This document shows, in pieces, positions 31,366 through 41,349 of a stretch of 64,000 nt of DNA; the first letter of the stretch is position 1; every line of letters starts with the position of its first letter. Source of the stretch: Azolla caroliniana (taxonomy: Eukaryota; Polypodiophyta). The stretch covers positions 11,222,001-11,286,000 of the forward strand of contig JBHGNT010000008.1 in NCBI GenBank assembly GCA_043228905.1, given 5' to 3'. The position numbers and the translations under genes are program-made. The notes beneath the pieces are model-generated. The model ran no database searches, had not been told where the DNA came from, and saw nothing but the letters and a program-made list of their open reading frames with translations.

Positions 31366-32172
31366 ATGTCTAAACGAAAGGAACACAAGGATACACAAGA
31401 CGAGGCTATAAGTAAGGAGGACTTTTTGGATATGTTTAACCGTTTAACAAAAATAGAGACGGATATGAAAAAATGGGTGAAAGACGCCGAAACCCACAAG
31501 AAAAAAGATAGAGAGGAAAAAGACACCCTCAAGGCCGAAATAGAAAAACTTAAAGAGGAAAACACAAACCTCAAACAACAACTTAATGACATCAAGGTAT
31601 CCCGAGAGGACGGTGAAATATCCTCCATAGAGGATATAAAAGATGAGATCAAAAAAGTTAAAGAGGAGGTTAAAAATAACATAGAATTAGCAAAAACGGG
31701 TTGGGTAGATGTCGTTAAAAGAAACATTAAAAAAGAAATAAAGGATGAAAATATTGTTAATACCACCCTCGAAGAGGAGAAAATGCGTCAGGCCCGACGC
31801 CTAAATGTGCGTGTCACTGGGCTCAAGGAAGGTGCATCCCCGGACGAGGATGCACAAACACTCGGGAAAATGCTAGGGTACACAACGACCCTACCTATCA
31901 CCAAAGCTTGGAGGGCCGGACGCGACACAACTAGGAAGAGAGCCTTAGTTCTTCAATTTAAAGACTTAGACTCTAGAATCACTTTCTTTAAGAAGAGACC
32001 AATTCTTCGAGGATTGGGTGGGGACCCTATCTATCTCGATGAAGACCTCACCAAGATGCAAATTGAGCATCGCAAGAGTTGTATGCCAAAGGTTATGCAA
32101 GCTCGCAAAGACGGGCATCGCGCCTTTTATCGAGATGGGCGAGTGATCATAAATGATCGCACTACTAATTGA
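31366..32172 (+). CDS. LINE2 ORF1: coiled-coil plus RRM-like RNA-binding protein
   Basis: 268 residues from ATG 31366; the frame is open upstream but without a better ATG. Residues 20-130 are Lys/Glu-rich with heptad character (EIEKLKEENTNLKQQL at about 58-73), predicting a coiled coil. Residues about 144-220 (RRLNVRVTGLKEG, RKRALVLQF) look like the RRM of L1 ORF1p. The C-terminal part (DLTKMQIEHRKSCMPKVMQARKDGHRAFYRDGRVIIN) resembles the C-terminal domain. Known role in L1: trimeric RNA chaperone forming RNPs with ORF2p. No CCHC knuckle, which plant L1 ORF1s usually have. Ends in TGA followed by CGG, in frame with ORF2. Confidence 0.85.
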   Translation: MSKRKEHKDTQDEAISKEDFLDMFNRLTKIETDMKKWVKDAETHKKKDREEKDTLKAEIEKLKEENTNLKQQLNDIKVSREDGEISSIEDIKDEIKKVKEEVKNNIELAKTGWVDVVKRNIKKEIKDENIVNTTLEEEKMRQARRLNVRVTGLKEGASPDEDAQTLGKMLGYTTTLPITKAWRAGRDTTRKRALVLQFKDLDSRITFFKKRPILRGLGGDPIYLDEDLTKMQIEHRKSCMPKVMQARKDGHRAFYRDGRVIINDRTTN

Positions 32173-32211
32173 CGGCGTGTGGCCCATGTGACAGAAAACA
32201 CACTTAGGATG
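32170..32211 (+). promoter_or_regulatory. ORF1/ORF2 junction: in-frame UGA-CGG, possible readthrough or reinitiation site
   Basis: ORF1 stop TGA (32170-32172) and ORF2 share one frame with no other stop between. The next in-frame ATG is 32209, directly at the endonuclease start (MTLWNCNG). An out-of-frame ATG overlaps a stop as ATGTGA at 32186-32191. UGA-CGG is a known leaky context in some plant RNA viruses. Confidence 0.5.
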
Positions 32212-35200
32212 ACCTTATGGAATTGTAACGGCGCACTCTGGACACACCCCGGCCGCCTAGAGGGGATATTAAAGGAATCAGATATAGTTTGCCTAGTAGA
32301 AACACACCAAAGCCCAAATAGGGGACTCCCACGAGTCGAAGGATTTCGTTGGGAGTCGGCTTTTAGACAAACCTCACGTCGATGCACTACCAGGGGATCT
32401 GGAGGTGTCGCAATATTGTTTCGGAGGGAGCTACATAATAGGATAGAAATACTGAGCACTGACCCAGAAGCTCGTTTTATGTGGGTGAAAGTCTCCACAA
32501 GCAAGGACAAGGCAGTAATTTTCGCCATTTGTTACTTCCCCCCAAAAGGCTCTCGTTATAATCTGGCTGGCGAGGCGAGATTAGTTGATGACGGAGTGCC
32601 ACATGGGCCTTCCCCATATGAACCTCTATCGGATGACATAATTCGATATTCTTCCCAAGGCGAAGTATTCCTTGTAGGAGACTTTAATGCGAGGACCCAA
32701 TCCCGACAATGCACAATATTTCAAATGAATAGAAACCTAGAAATGGTAAATGTTGATCCTTCAGACATAGACACCACACGTAAATCAAAGGATCAAGGTG
32801 CAGACGCCACGAGCTTTGGCCATCATTTGCTCGAACTCGGTAGTCGGCACCAGATGGTCATATATAATGGTTTAGCCAAGTGGCCAGGTTCGGAAGAGCT
32901 CACATGTTTCCCACATGGAGGAGGGGAAAGCACAGTCGATTATCTAATAGGACGCCCTGAAGCCACCCACATGATTAACTCCTTCCGAGTGGCCCCATGT
33001 CCTATTGGCGCGGACCATAGTTTCTTATACTTCGAGATAAAATGCGATATCTCTAACGTCACCAACTCTAGTCAACCACGCCATGACATCACAATACATT
33101 TCACACATGAGCTCTCTGACATATATGCTCGACATGTTCAAGCCCATCTGTCCTCCCTTGATCCCTCCCTACCTTTAGAGAGCCTTAATACGAAACTCAC
33201 ACACATCCTTCATTCTGCAGCGGTTAGCAGCTTCCCATACACGAAACACTCCAATCAAGGTAAAGTAGGATCTATGCCACAAAATAGATGGTATGATGAG
33301 GATTGTAGGTGCTTACATCGACAACTTACAATATCGCAACTCAGTGGTAGTATTACCTCAGTACAAGCTCGTAAAGAAATGCGCAAGATGACACGTCGTA
33401 AGAGACGAGCATGGGAGGCATCCCAATATTGGGAACTCTACCACATGCTCATGAGTAACGATTGTGCCACTGCATGGAAGAGATTACGGGAACCAAGACC
33501 ACAAACACCCATCGAAGATCCCGAAACTTGGCACACTTATACAGAGAGACTTTACCACATCCCAAACCAACCACCCATTCCAATGCCTTCCACACCCCGA
33601 CCTACTGTGGGGACACTCTTCACGACCTCTAGGGTCACGAAGGTCATAAAGAAATTACAACATAGGAAGTCCATGGACCACACAGGGTTGCGAGCAGAAC
33701 ACATCATATACGCGAGAGAGTGCCTAGCTCCCTTACTAACTCTAATCTTCAATCGTGCCCTTGCAGAGGGTTTTCCATCACAATGGACCATGAACACAGT
33801 GGCCCCCATACATAAGGGGGGGGACCCCATGGACCCAAATACTTATAGGACCATTATGATAGGTCATACCCTTGCTAAATTATATGGTGCAGTAATGGAG
33901 GCAGAGCTTAGCGAGTATATGGAGACCTTAAATCTTCGTGCACCTGAACAGGCCGGTTTTAGACGAGCCTTCTCCACTATTGACCATATCTTCACACTTA
34001 GATGCTTAATTGACCAGACTAAGGCTCGCAAGAAGAAACTATATTGTTGTTTTGTGGACTTCCGCAAAGCCTTTGACACGGTCCCTAGAGAGCGGTTGTT
34101 TGATAGGCTTAAGAGCTTGAGGATACCAGATGACATGGTTTGGGCCATCTACGCACTATATGAACAAGTGTCCGGGTGTGTTCGATGCCCAGGCGGCATA
34201 TCCGATAGTTTCACTAGCACTATTGGTGTAAAACAAGGTTGCCCCTTATCTCCGACTCTTTTTGGGATCTACATTGATGAGATCACAGATTTTATTGCTC
34301 GTAAGGGAGGCAATGGAGTAGTCCTTGGAGATACGCAGGTGCGTATCTTGCTCTATGCAGATGACATAGTTTTGCTCTCTGAATCCGAACACGACCTACA
34401 AAGGCACCTTAATGCCTTAGATGACTTTTGCACACAACGAGGATTGGTAGTGAATCTAGGGAAAACTAAAGTCCTTATCTTCCACACGTCGGCCCAAGTT
34501 AGGGCTAAGTGTCACCTAACTATCTCCCATAGCCCAGTTGAGGTGGTTGGATCATATGTCTATCTCGGAGTCACTTTCAGTGCCCGCTCAGGTAAATTTT
34601 CGATGACACAAGCAGCGAAGGATAGACTTACAAGAGGACATGCATCCCTCTCACTCCTCGAGAGACAATGCCACCAAGCATACTTCCAAGAGCCACGAAC
34701 TAAAGGGTGGCTCTTTGACTCATTAGTGACTCCCTCTCTCATGTATGCATCAGCGGTTTGGGCCCCAGGACTACCATCTTTCATGTGGACGCAATTAGAG
34801 AGACCATTGGTGATGATGTTATCACGCCAACTCCGAAGCAAATCGTCGGTCCCACATGACATTATTAGGGCTGAGTTCACTCTACCCCCTATGTTAGTAG
34901 AAGCACTTTTTCAACTGGTAGTCTTTATACACAGGATACATAACCAACCACTTGATAGAATATCCCACCAAGCCTTTAAGGCTTCTCGAGCATTGTATGA
35001 GTCCGGCTATACTAGCTCATGGTATGGCATGATGGTGAGTTGGCTTCTTGCCAACGGTCTAGACATTATTAACCTCCCCCCCCTTAAGTACGACCACACG
35101 AATGATAACACTTTACTCTCTCATGAGGACCGTAATAAAGTAATACGCCAAGAAATATGGCAAATTTATACCCGGTATAAATGGATCACCCCACTAGAGC

Positions 35201-35922
35201 CACTCCCATCTAAAATGTCGTACTATAAAGAACACTTTATGCACTTCTCTGAGTTAGGTTTTATCACGCGCCCAAAATATCTAGATGTATTCTTACCACA
35301 TGCACTAAGGGTTGCCATTGGTCAACTTAGAATATCATCTCACCAACTTGAGATTGAGAATGGACGTACTAATGGAGTCCCTAGGGAGGAAAGGATATGT
35401 AGGTTATGCCACATAGAGATAGAGGATGAGTACCATTTTACATGCAAATGCCCCACCTATGCCGAGATAAGGGCAAAATACCAAGACATACTTGGTTCCT
35501 CTCCCACCCTCCCTAAACTATTAGATACACTAGATATAAAGAAATTAGGTAGATACATCTTAGAATTGAAACACCACAGAGAGAACAAATTACAAAACGT
35601 TGATAATAATGTTGCTAATGTTTACCAACATATAACAAATGAAGTTTTTCAGGAACAGGGGGAGACAATGAATGTCGACACACCTGTACCACTCGGACTT
35701 CTCCTTGATGAAGCAGAAAATCAAAGAAGAACCAAACGCCCTCGGATGCCGGGTTTCAAAGCAACTCGACGAGATGTAGAAGCAATAACGAAAATAAGGG
35801 AACGTGAACTACACCGCCTAGAAGCCATGGCTAGGGCACTCTATGCATCGGGACCATGGGTCACACCCACACCAAAAACTTTTGACCTCCCACTTCTTTT
35901 TGAGAGACTTGGGTGGAAATGA
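32209..35922 (+). CDS. LINE2 ORF2: endonuclease, reverse transcriptase, CCHC-like tail
   Basis: 1,237 residues from ATG 32209 to TGA 35922, uninterrupted. EEP endonuclease at 1-270: WNCNG, CLVETH, GDFNART (about 158), STVDYLIG and GADHS (about 268). RT at about 480-800: HKGGDPMDPNTYRTIMIGH, APEQAGFRRAFSTIDH, CCFVDFRKAFDTVP (about 613), GVKQGCPLSPTLF (about 675), catalytic YADD (about 714). C-terminal Cys/His module CRLC...EYHFTCKC near 1064. All catalytic motifs are present, so target-primed reverse transcription is plausible. GTG upstream (32179) is not a credible plant start. Confidence 0.95.
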   Translation: MTLWNCNGALWTHPGRLEGILKESDIVCLVETHQSPNRGLPRVEGFRWESAFRQTSRRCTTRGSGGVAILFRRELHNRIEILSTDPEARFMWVKVSTSKDKAVIFAICYFPPKGSRYNLAGEARLVDDGVPHGPSPYEPLSDDIIRYSSQGEVFLVGDFNARTQSRQCTIFQMNRNLEMVNVDPSDIDTTRKSKDQGADATSFGHHLLELGSRHQMVIYNGLAKWPGSEELTCFPHGGGESTVDYLIGRPEATHMINSFRVAPCPIGADHSFLYFEIKCDISNVTNSSQPRHDITIHFTHELSDIYARHVQAHLSSLDPSLPLESLNTKLTHILHSAAVSSFPYTKHSNQGKVGSMPQNRWYDEDCRCLHRQLTISQLSGSITSVQARKEMRKMTRRKRRAWEASQYWELYHMLMSNDCATAWKRLREPRPQTPIEDPETWHTYTERLYHIPNQPPIPMPSTPRPTVGTLFTTSRVTKVIKKLQHRKSMDHTGLRAEHIIYARECLAPLLTLIFNRALAEGFPSQWTMNTVAPIHKGGDPMDPNTYRTIMIGHTLAKLYGAVMEAELSEYMETLNLRAPEQAGFRRAFSTIDHIFTLRCLIDQTKARKKKLYCCFVDFRKAFDTVPRERLFDRLKSLRIPDDMVWAIYALYEQVSGCVRCPGGISDSFTSTIGVKQGCPLSPTLFGIYIDEITDFIARKGGNGVVLGDTQVRILLYADDIVLLSESEHDLQRHLNALDDFCTQRGLVVNLGKTKVLIFHTSAQVRAKCHLTISHSPVEVVGSYVYLGVTFSARSGKFSMTQAAKDRLTRGHASLSLLERQCHQAYFQEPRTKGWLFDSLVTPSLMYASAVWAPGLPSFMWTQLERPLVMMLSRQLRSKSSVPHDIIRAEFTLPPMLVEALFQLVVFIHRIHNQPLDRISHQAFKASRALYESGYTSSWYGMMVSWLLANGLDIINLPPLKYDHTNDNTLLSHEDRNKVIRQEIWQIYTRYKWITPLEPLPSKMSYYKEHFMHFSELGFITRPKYLDVFLPHALRVAIGQLRISSHQLEIENGRTNGVPREERICRLCHIEIEDEYHFTCKCPTYAEIRAKYQDILGSSPTLPKLLDTLDIKKLGRYILELKHHRENKLQNVDNNVANVYQHITNEVFQEQGETMNVDTPVPLGLLLDEAENQRRTKRPRMPGFKATRRDVEAITKIRERELHRLEAMARALYASGPWVTPTPKTFDLPLLFERLGWK

Positions 35923-36045
35923 GATTAGGCTTGGTGCAAAGTTTTATACACTACTAGAACTTTCTTAGCTTAAGCTATTTTCTTTTATTTTTAGTTTTGA
36001 TGATTGGATAAACACTCATCTTTTGTTGTAACCTATTTGTCTCAT

Positions 36046-36061
36046 GGGCCAAATTTGGCCT
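36046..36061 (+). other. Hairpin in LINE2 3' UTR
   Basis: gggccaaatttggcct: stem GGGCCA/TGGCCT (outer pair G-U in RNA), loop AATT. Preceded by TCTCAT and followed by GAAGACG, as in LINE1, with one compensatory pair change. Confidence 0.7.
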
Positions 36062-36081
36062 TAGAAGACGTTAATATATCT

Positions 36082-36162
36082 TTCTTTCTTTTCTTTTTCT
36101 TACACACACACATAACTCACATCTCTTCCGCTTCACAAGAATCCATCTCTTGATTCTTTACA
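36082..36162 (+). mobile_element. C2 5' LTR, right part
   Basis: TTTC-rich tract, (AC)n, then tcacatctcttccgcttc, ending ctttaca before the PBS. Order matches the C1 LTR (CT tract, (AC)n, actcatcttccg). Confidence 0.85.
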
Positions 36163-36175
36163 TGGTATCAGAGCG
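36163..36175 (+). other. C2 primer-binding site
   Basis: TGGTATCAGAGCG directly after the LTR end; initiator Met-tRNA type. Confidence 0.94.
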
Positions 36176-36321
36176 ATTTGGTAGCTCGATCTAGCCCATT
36201 CGCCTCATCATGATCGTGTGTTGTGCTCTACGCCGACGACCAAGAACCGGCTCATAACTATCATAGCTTCGCTACATAGCTCGCATTCGAAGAGAGAAGA
36301 AGAAGAAGAAGAATTGACATA

Positions 36322-39300
36322 ATGAATACTCAAATGGGGAGTGCTCTGCCTACCGAGAAGTTGGATTGAAACAACTTCGCATCTTGGGAGTACAAGATGC
36401 ACCAATACCTTGTCGGACAAGGCTATTGGAGCTACATCAAATGAGCACATGAAGACCGACCCGACGAAGCGGCTCCCGGATACGTGACATGGGAGCAAGC
36501 CGCAAGCCGCATGATGTATTGTTTCGCAACATGTGTTCACGACCACATGCTCGGTTACATTCGAGATGCCAAGATGCCGAAGGAAGCGTGGGAAAATCTA
36601 CGAAAGATTTTTGCCGCCAACACGACCGCGAGGAAGCTTCAACTCCGCCAAGAGTTGAACAACATTCAACAAAGGGACATGTCCATCACGACATACACCT
36701 TGAAGATCAAGGAGCTTTGCGACTCACTCGGCTCAATAAGCGTAAGTACAAATGATGATGAGATAGTGCAAATATGCCTCGGCGGCCTCGCACCACGGTT
36801 CGGCACGATGTGAACCGCCGTTCTAGCACGGGAGAAATCTCCCTCCTTCTTCAAGCTCCAATCAATGCTATTGGTCGAAGAAAATCACGTGCGTACAAGG
36901 AGCAATGAGTCGGAAGGCCACATGCTCTACACACACTCTAATGGAGGAAGAGGACGCGGATGAGCGAGAGGCCGATTCGGCCAAGGACAAGGCGGACGAG
37001 GTCCAACCTATGACAACAACTCCCAATTTCGGCCGCAAAACGGAGGCCAACGAGGAACCTTCGCAAGAAGGGGGAGCTTCCAATCCGGCCCGAGCCGTCA
37101 AAACGCAACCGAATGCGGATATTGCAGAAAGCTCATCCACCACGAAGAAGAGTGCTGAAAGAAGATGCGTGAATCGGCTTCCACAAGCCGACAACTCACG
37201 AATTACGTACACAACTCCGACTACAAAGATCGTGGCGGAATGTATGCACACAATTCCGACCGTGGCGAAATGTACGGGCACAATTCCGACTACGAAGATC
37301 CTGGTGGAATGTATGCGCACAACTCCGACTGTGGCGGAATGTTCATGATGAAACATAGAGCAAACTCTATGTCGGCCGCTACCTCAACTAGTGCCTCCGG
37401 TCCGGAAGACGTATGGTTCGTCGATTCCGGTGCCTCGAACCATATGACATCGCATCAAGAATGGTTCCGAGAACTTCGAGAGCCGGACCGACCCAGCTAT
37501 GTCGAAACCGGAGACGACACTACACACCCGATTCGTCACATTGGCAATGTTCCGTTCGGAAAAGAAGGTAAGCAAAATTACATTAAAAATGTCTTGCATG
37601 TACTGACCATTACGAAGAATTTGGTCTCCGTCGGTCAAATTGTAGAGCAAGGGATGCAAGTTTGATTTAATCAAGGCGGTTGCTTCATCGAAAAAGAGGG
37701 CCGAGTCATGGCACATGGAAGAAGAGAGGGCCGGATGTTCATTCTCGATTCACGCGAGATGAAATCCGCCATGTTCGCGAAAAACACGAAAGCCGACTCT
37801 GACATAGAGCTATGGCACAAGCGAATCGGCCACATCAATCTCAACAAACTCAAAGCAATGAAATCGAAAGGAGTCGTCATCGGACTCCCAACATTCAAAG
37901 AGAAGGAGATTGAAGGTGTATGCGAAGCGTGCCAATTCGGGCAGCAACACCGACACCCATTCCCGAAAGAGCGGAACGTGAGCAAAGGTCTACTCGACGT
38001 AGTCCATTCTGACGTATGGGGACCGGCGCAGACGGCTACATTCGGCGCATGCCGATATTACGTGCTCTTCATCGATGACTTCTCTAGGCACACTTGGATC
38101 TACCCGATGCGGCAAAAGAGCGAAGTGTTCGGACACTTCCAAAATTTCAAGAATGAAGTCGAGAAAGCCACAGGCCAACATGTACGATGCCTATCGGATG
38201 GCGGCAAGGAGTACTTCTCGGACGATTTCACGGCGTATCTCCGAAAGGAAGGAATTCAGCAAGAATTCACTTGCCGACACACTCTGCAACAAAACGGAGT
38301 GGCCGAGCGCAAAAATCGGCACATCCTTGAAGTAGCGCGGGCCATGATGAACGAGAAGCACATGCCCAAGTCATATTCGGCCAAAGCTGCAAATGCGGCC
38401 GTCTACCTAATGAACTGATGCACAACATCCTGCGTGCACGAGTTCACTCTGCACAAAAAATACTTTGGAAAGAGGCCGAACTTATCGCACACCCGGATAT
38501 TCGGCGCAATAGCGTACGTGCACATCCCCGACGAGAAGCGTCAAAAGCTTGATCCAAAGTCGGAGAAATGTATCCTCGTAGGATACTCACTGGAGCAAAA
38601 AGGGTACAAGTGCTACAACCCCTCAACTCGAAAATCTCGAGTAAGTCGAGACGTCGTTTTTGACGAGTCTGCATCCTGGTACGCACCAGAGACGACTCCG
38701 CTCGACCAGGAATTTGCCGAACAAGAGATAGAGGATGAGGATTGCATTACGCCCATGTTCGAAGAGAGTCCGATCACTACCCGACTGAGCGGACCACAAG
38801 AGCCTTTGAGCGATCAAAGCACATCACGGCCTAGCCCGAAGATGGACAAGGGCAAGGCGAAAATGGCGGAATACACAGATGATTGTTTCGACGACGATGA
38901 GTCGACTCACTCACTCGACATGAGTTCGGCGGCTTCGATGTACCAATCGGAGCTACGAAAGCCCTCATCTCAGCAAATGAAGAGCTCCGTCGCTCCACCC
39001 GTGAAAAGAACCCTGTAAGCCGATTCAGCTACAACGATTATATGGCGTACCATTATGCCTTTATGATGAAGCTAGCGACAGTACGGGAGCCAGAAACCTT
39101 TTCGGAAGCTGCGAAGGACCCGCGATGGATCGAAGCAATGAACGAGGAGATGCAGGCACTACGGAAGAACGAGACGTGGGATCTCATTTCCACCTCACCA
39201 CACAAAAAGGCGATCGGATGCAGATGGATCTATAAGGTGAAGTATAACGCAGATGGCTCTGTAAACCGCTACAAAGCTCGACTCGTAGCCAAAGGATATG

Positions 39301-39420
39301 CTCAGACACATGGCGTCGATTACGAAGAGACCTTTGCCCCGGTGGCAAAGATGACGACGGTGCAGACCGTAATTGCGATTGCCACGGCGAAAGGGTGGCA
39401 CCTCCATCAAATGGACGTTA
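36322..39420 (+). pseudogene. Copia element C2: gag, protease, integrase, start of RT
   Basis: ATG 36322 (MNTQMGSALPTEKLD), then TGA at 36367. Gag core RKIFAANTTARKLQL, MVQICLGGLA-like VQICLGGLAPRFG. After the zinc knuckle lies a repeated GGMYAHNSD segment (37225-37345). Protease WFVDSGASNHMTSHQEW near 37415. GAG-preintegrase LWHKRIGHINLNK, CEACQFGQQHRHPFP; integrase VHSDVWGPA, FIDDFSRHTWIY, SDGGKEYFS, GVAERKNRH. From 37165 to 39018 it is one frame with TGA at 37663 and 38416, both where related copies have Arg (CGA). A frameshift near 38990 leads into RT (WIYKVKYNADG, TFAPVAKM, HLHQMDV), which is cut at 39420 by B2. RNase H and 3' LTR are missing. Confidence 0.92.
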
Positions 39421-41249
39421 GGATGTCTCGTCAGCCCGATCCGCTTTCGGCACGCATCTAGCTTGTCGGTTGTCAACACTTTGGTCAGCATATCCGACCC
39501 GTGGTCCTCCATGTGGATCTTCGTTAGCACGATCTCTCTCTCTCGGATCCAATGGTACCTTCTATGGATATGTTTCGTCCGGGAATGGTAGGCTGCGTTC
39601 TATGCAAGGTGGATGACACTTTGACTGTCGCACTAGAGCCGGTATTCCTCCTGTTGGATTCCTAGCTCCCCGATGAAGTCCTTCATCCAGATTATCTCCT
39701 TGCCAGCTTCTACAGCTGCCATGTACTCCACCTCCGTGGTTGACAACACAACCGTTTTCTGCAGCCTCAACTGCCATGAAATAGCTCCCCCGCATAACTC
39801 ATGACATATCCGTATGTAGACCGGTTGGTATCCGCATCAGCAGATATATCCGAATCTGTCAATCCGTCAAGTTGAGGAATACTAGAGCCAAACCGGAGGC
39901 ACATACTCGAGGTGCCTTTCAGATACTGGAGTATCGACTTGACCGCGTTCCAATGCTCTCTACCGGGATTGCTCATGAACTGGCTTACCACTCCGACAAC
40001 ATTTCCGATATTCAGCCAGGTACATACCATCGCGCACATCAAGCTTCCGACGGCAGAGGCATATGGTGTCTTCATCATATCCATCTTCTCTGCCTTTGTC
40101 CTCAGACTTTGTTTTCCGGATAGCTTGCAATTTGCCGAAAGCCGGAAGTGTCAATCCGACTGGTTTGGCCTCCAACATGTTGAACCGTTGAACCGTACTT
40201 CTCCTGTGACAACCACAACAGCTTCTTTGACTGGTCCTGGATAATGTACATTCCCAATATCTGTCTTGCCGGCCCCAAGTCTTTCATTGAGAAGGTCCGG
40301 TTCAAAGCCTTCTTCAGCATCCGGATCTTGCCTTGGTCTCATCCAACGATCAACATATCATCCACATATAGGAACAATATCAGGAAGTCTCCTCCGTCAA
40401 ATTTCTTCACAAACATGCAGTGATCGGCTTGTGTCTTGTGGTACCCTTGGTCGGTCATGACAGAGTCAAACTTCTGGTACCATTGTTGGGGAGCTTGCTT
40501 CAGTTCGTATAAGCTCTTCTTTTGTCGGCGCACCAGGTGCTCCTTCCCTTTCTTCTCAAATCCTTCCGGTTATGCATGTAGATCTCTTCTTCGAGGTCAC
40601 CATGGACGAATGTCGTCTTCAAGTCCAATTGCTCTAAATTGAGGTCCATGCTTGCCGCTATGCCCAATACCGTCTGGGTGGATGTCATCTTTACTACTGG
40701 GGCAAAGATCTCATTGAAGTCCACTCCTTTCTTCTGCTGGAAGCCCTTCACCATGATCCGGGCTTTGTACCTTGGTGGATTTCCGGCGTCTCCCGGTTTC
40801 AGCTTGTACACCCACTTGTTTCGGAGTGATCTCTTCCCTTTTTGCAACTCCGTCAGTTCATATGTGTGGTTCTCATGTAGGGAATCCATCTCATCCTGCA
40901 TGGCACTCAACCACTTGCAGTTGTGAGTGTCTCTCTTTGCTTCTTTCAAGCTTTCCGGCTCCCCCTCATCGGTCAGCAACTCATGCTCTGCATCCGGAGA
41001 TCTCCGGGGGCTCTTCTCCCAGGTTTCTGACTACTGGTTCCTTCGTTTGTTCCGAATCCGAATCCGATTCGGGATCTTGTCCGGTTCTGGTGTCTCCTCC
41101 TCCTTCTTCGGTCAGTTCGGTTTCTTGTCTGTATCTGGCCGGTTCGTCGAGTGTCATCCAGTTTTCAACCGGGTAGGTCCTTGTGTCCTCAAACTAGTTT
41201 TCATTGGATGATCCGGAGCTTCTTCTCCGACTCCCAGTCGGCAATGGTC
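39421..41249 (-). pseudogene. Copia element B2: linker, RT and RNase H remnant
   Basis: Family B pol on the minus strand without LTRs. Words: TIADWESEKK near 41230, [68 protein letters not shown] near 40350, SMKDLGPARQILGM, TKVLTTDKLDACRKR at the left. Several frameshifts and stops. The left break joins RT codons of C2 directly to the B2 3' coding end, without PPT or LTR, so a deletion rather than a clean insertion made this junction. The right break at 41249 is in the integrase-RT linker. Confidence 0.88.
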
Positions 41250-41349
41250 TTGACATAAACGTATGAAACCACCTAAATCTATTAGGGCCACAATTCATTT
41301 GGACACCACCTAAATCTATTAGGGCCACAATCTTGACATAAACGTATGA
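41250..41349. repeat. 18-bp direct repeats flanking a short duplicated segment
   Basis: cttgacataaacgtatga occurs at 41250-41267 and 41332-41349. Between them an 'acctaaatct...agggccacaat' segment is present twice. Looks like a small insertion with a long target duplication or a repair scar at the end of B2. Confidence 0.6.

Larger units (their letters stand above)
30870..36081 (+). mobile_element. LINE2: full-length L1-like element with two ORFs, in a CT tract
   Basis: 5.2-kb non-LTR element with a GC-rich 5' UTR, ORF1, ORF2 and a 3' UTR ending TAATATATCT. It sits between the CT tract and the (AC)n part of the C2 5' LTR; C1's LTR shows these two joined. No LTR, no long poly-A. Both ORFs are open, so this copy may be functional. 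Confidence 0.9.

Noticed and set aside
32179-32208. GTG start for LINE2 ORF2
   Set aside because: GTG is not a plausible plant initiation codon; ATG at 32209 falls exactly at the endonuclease domain start.
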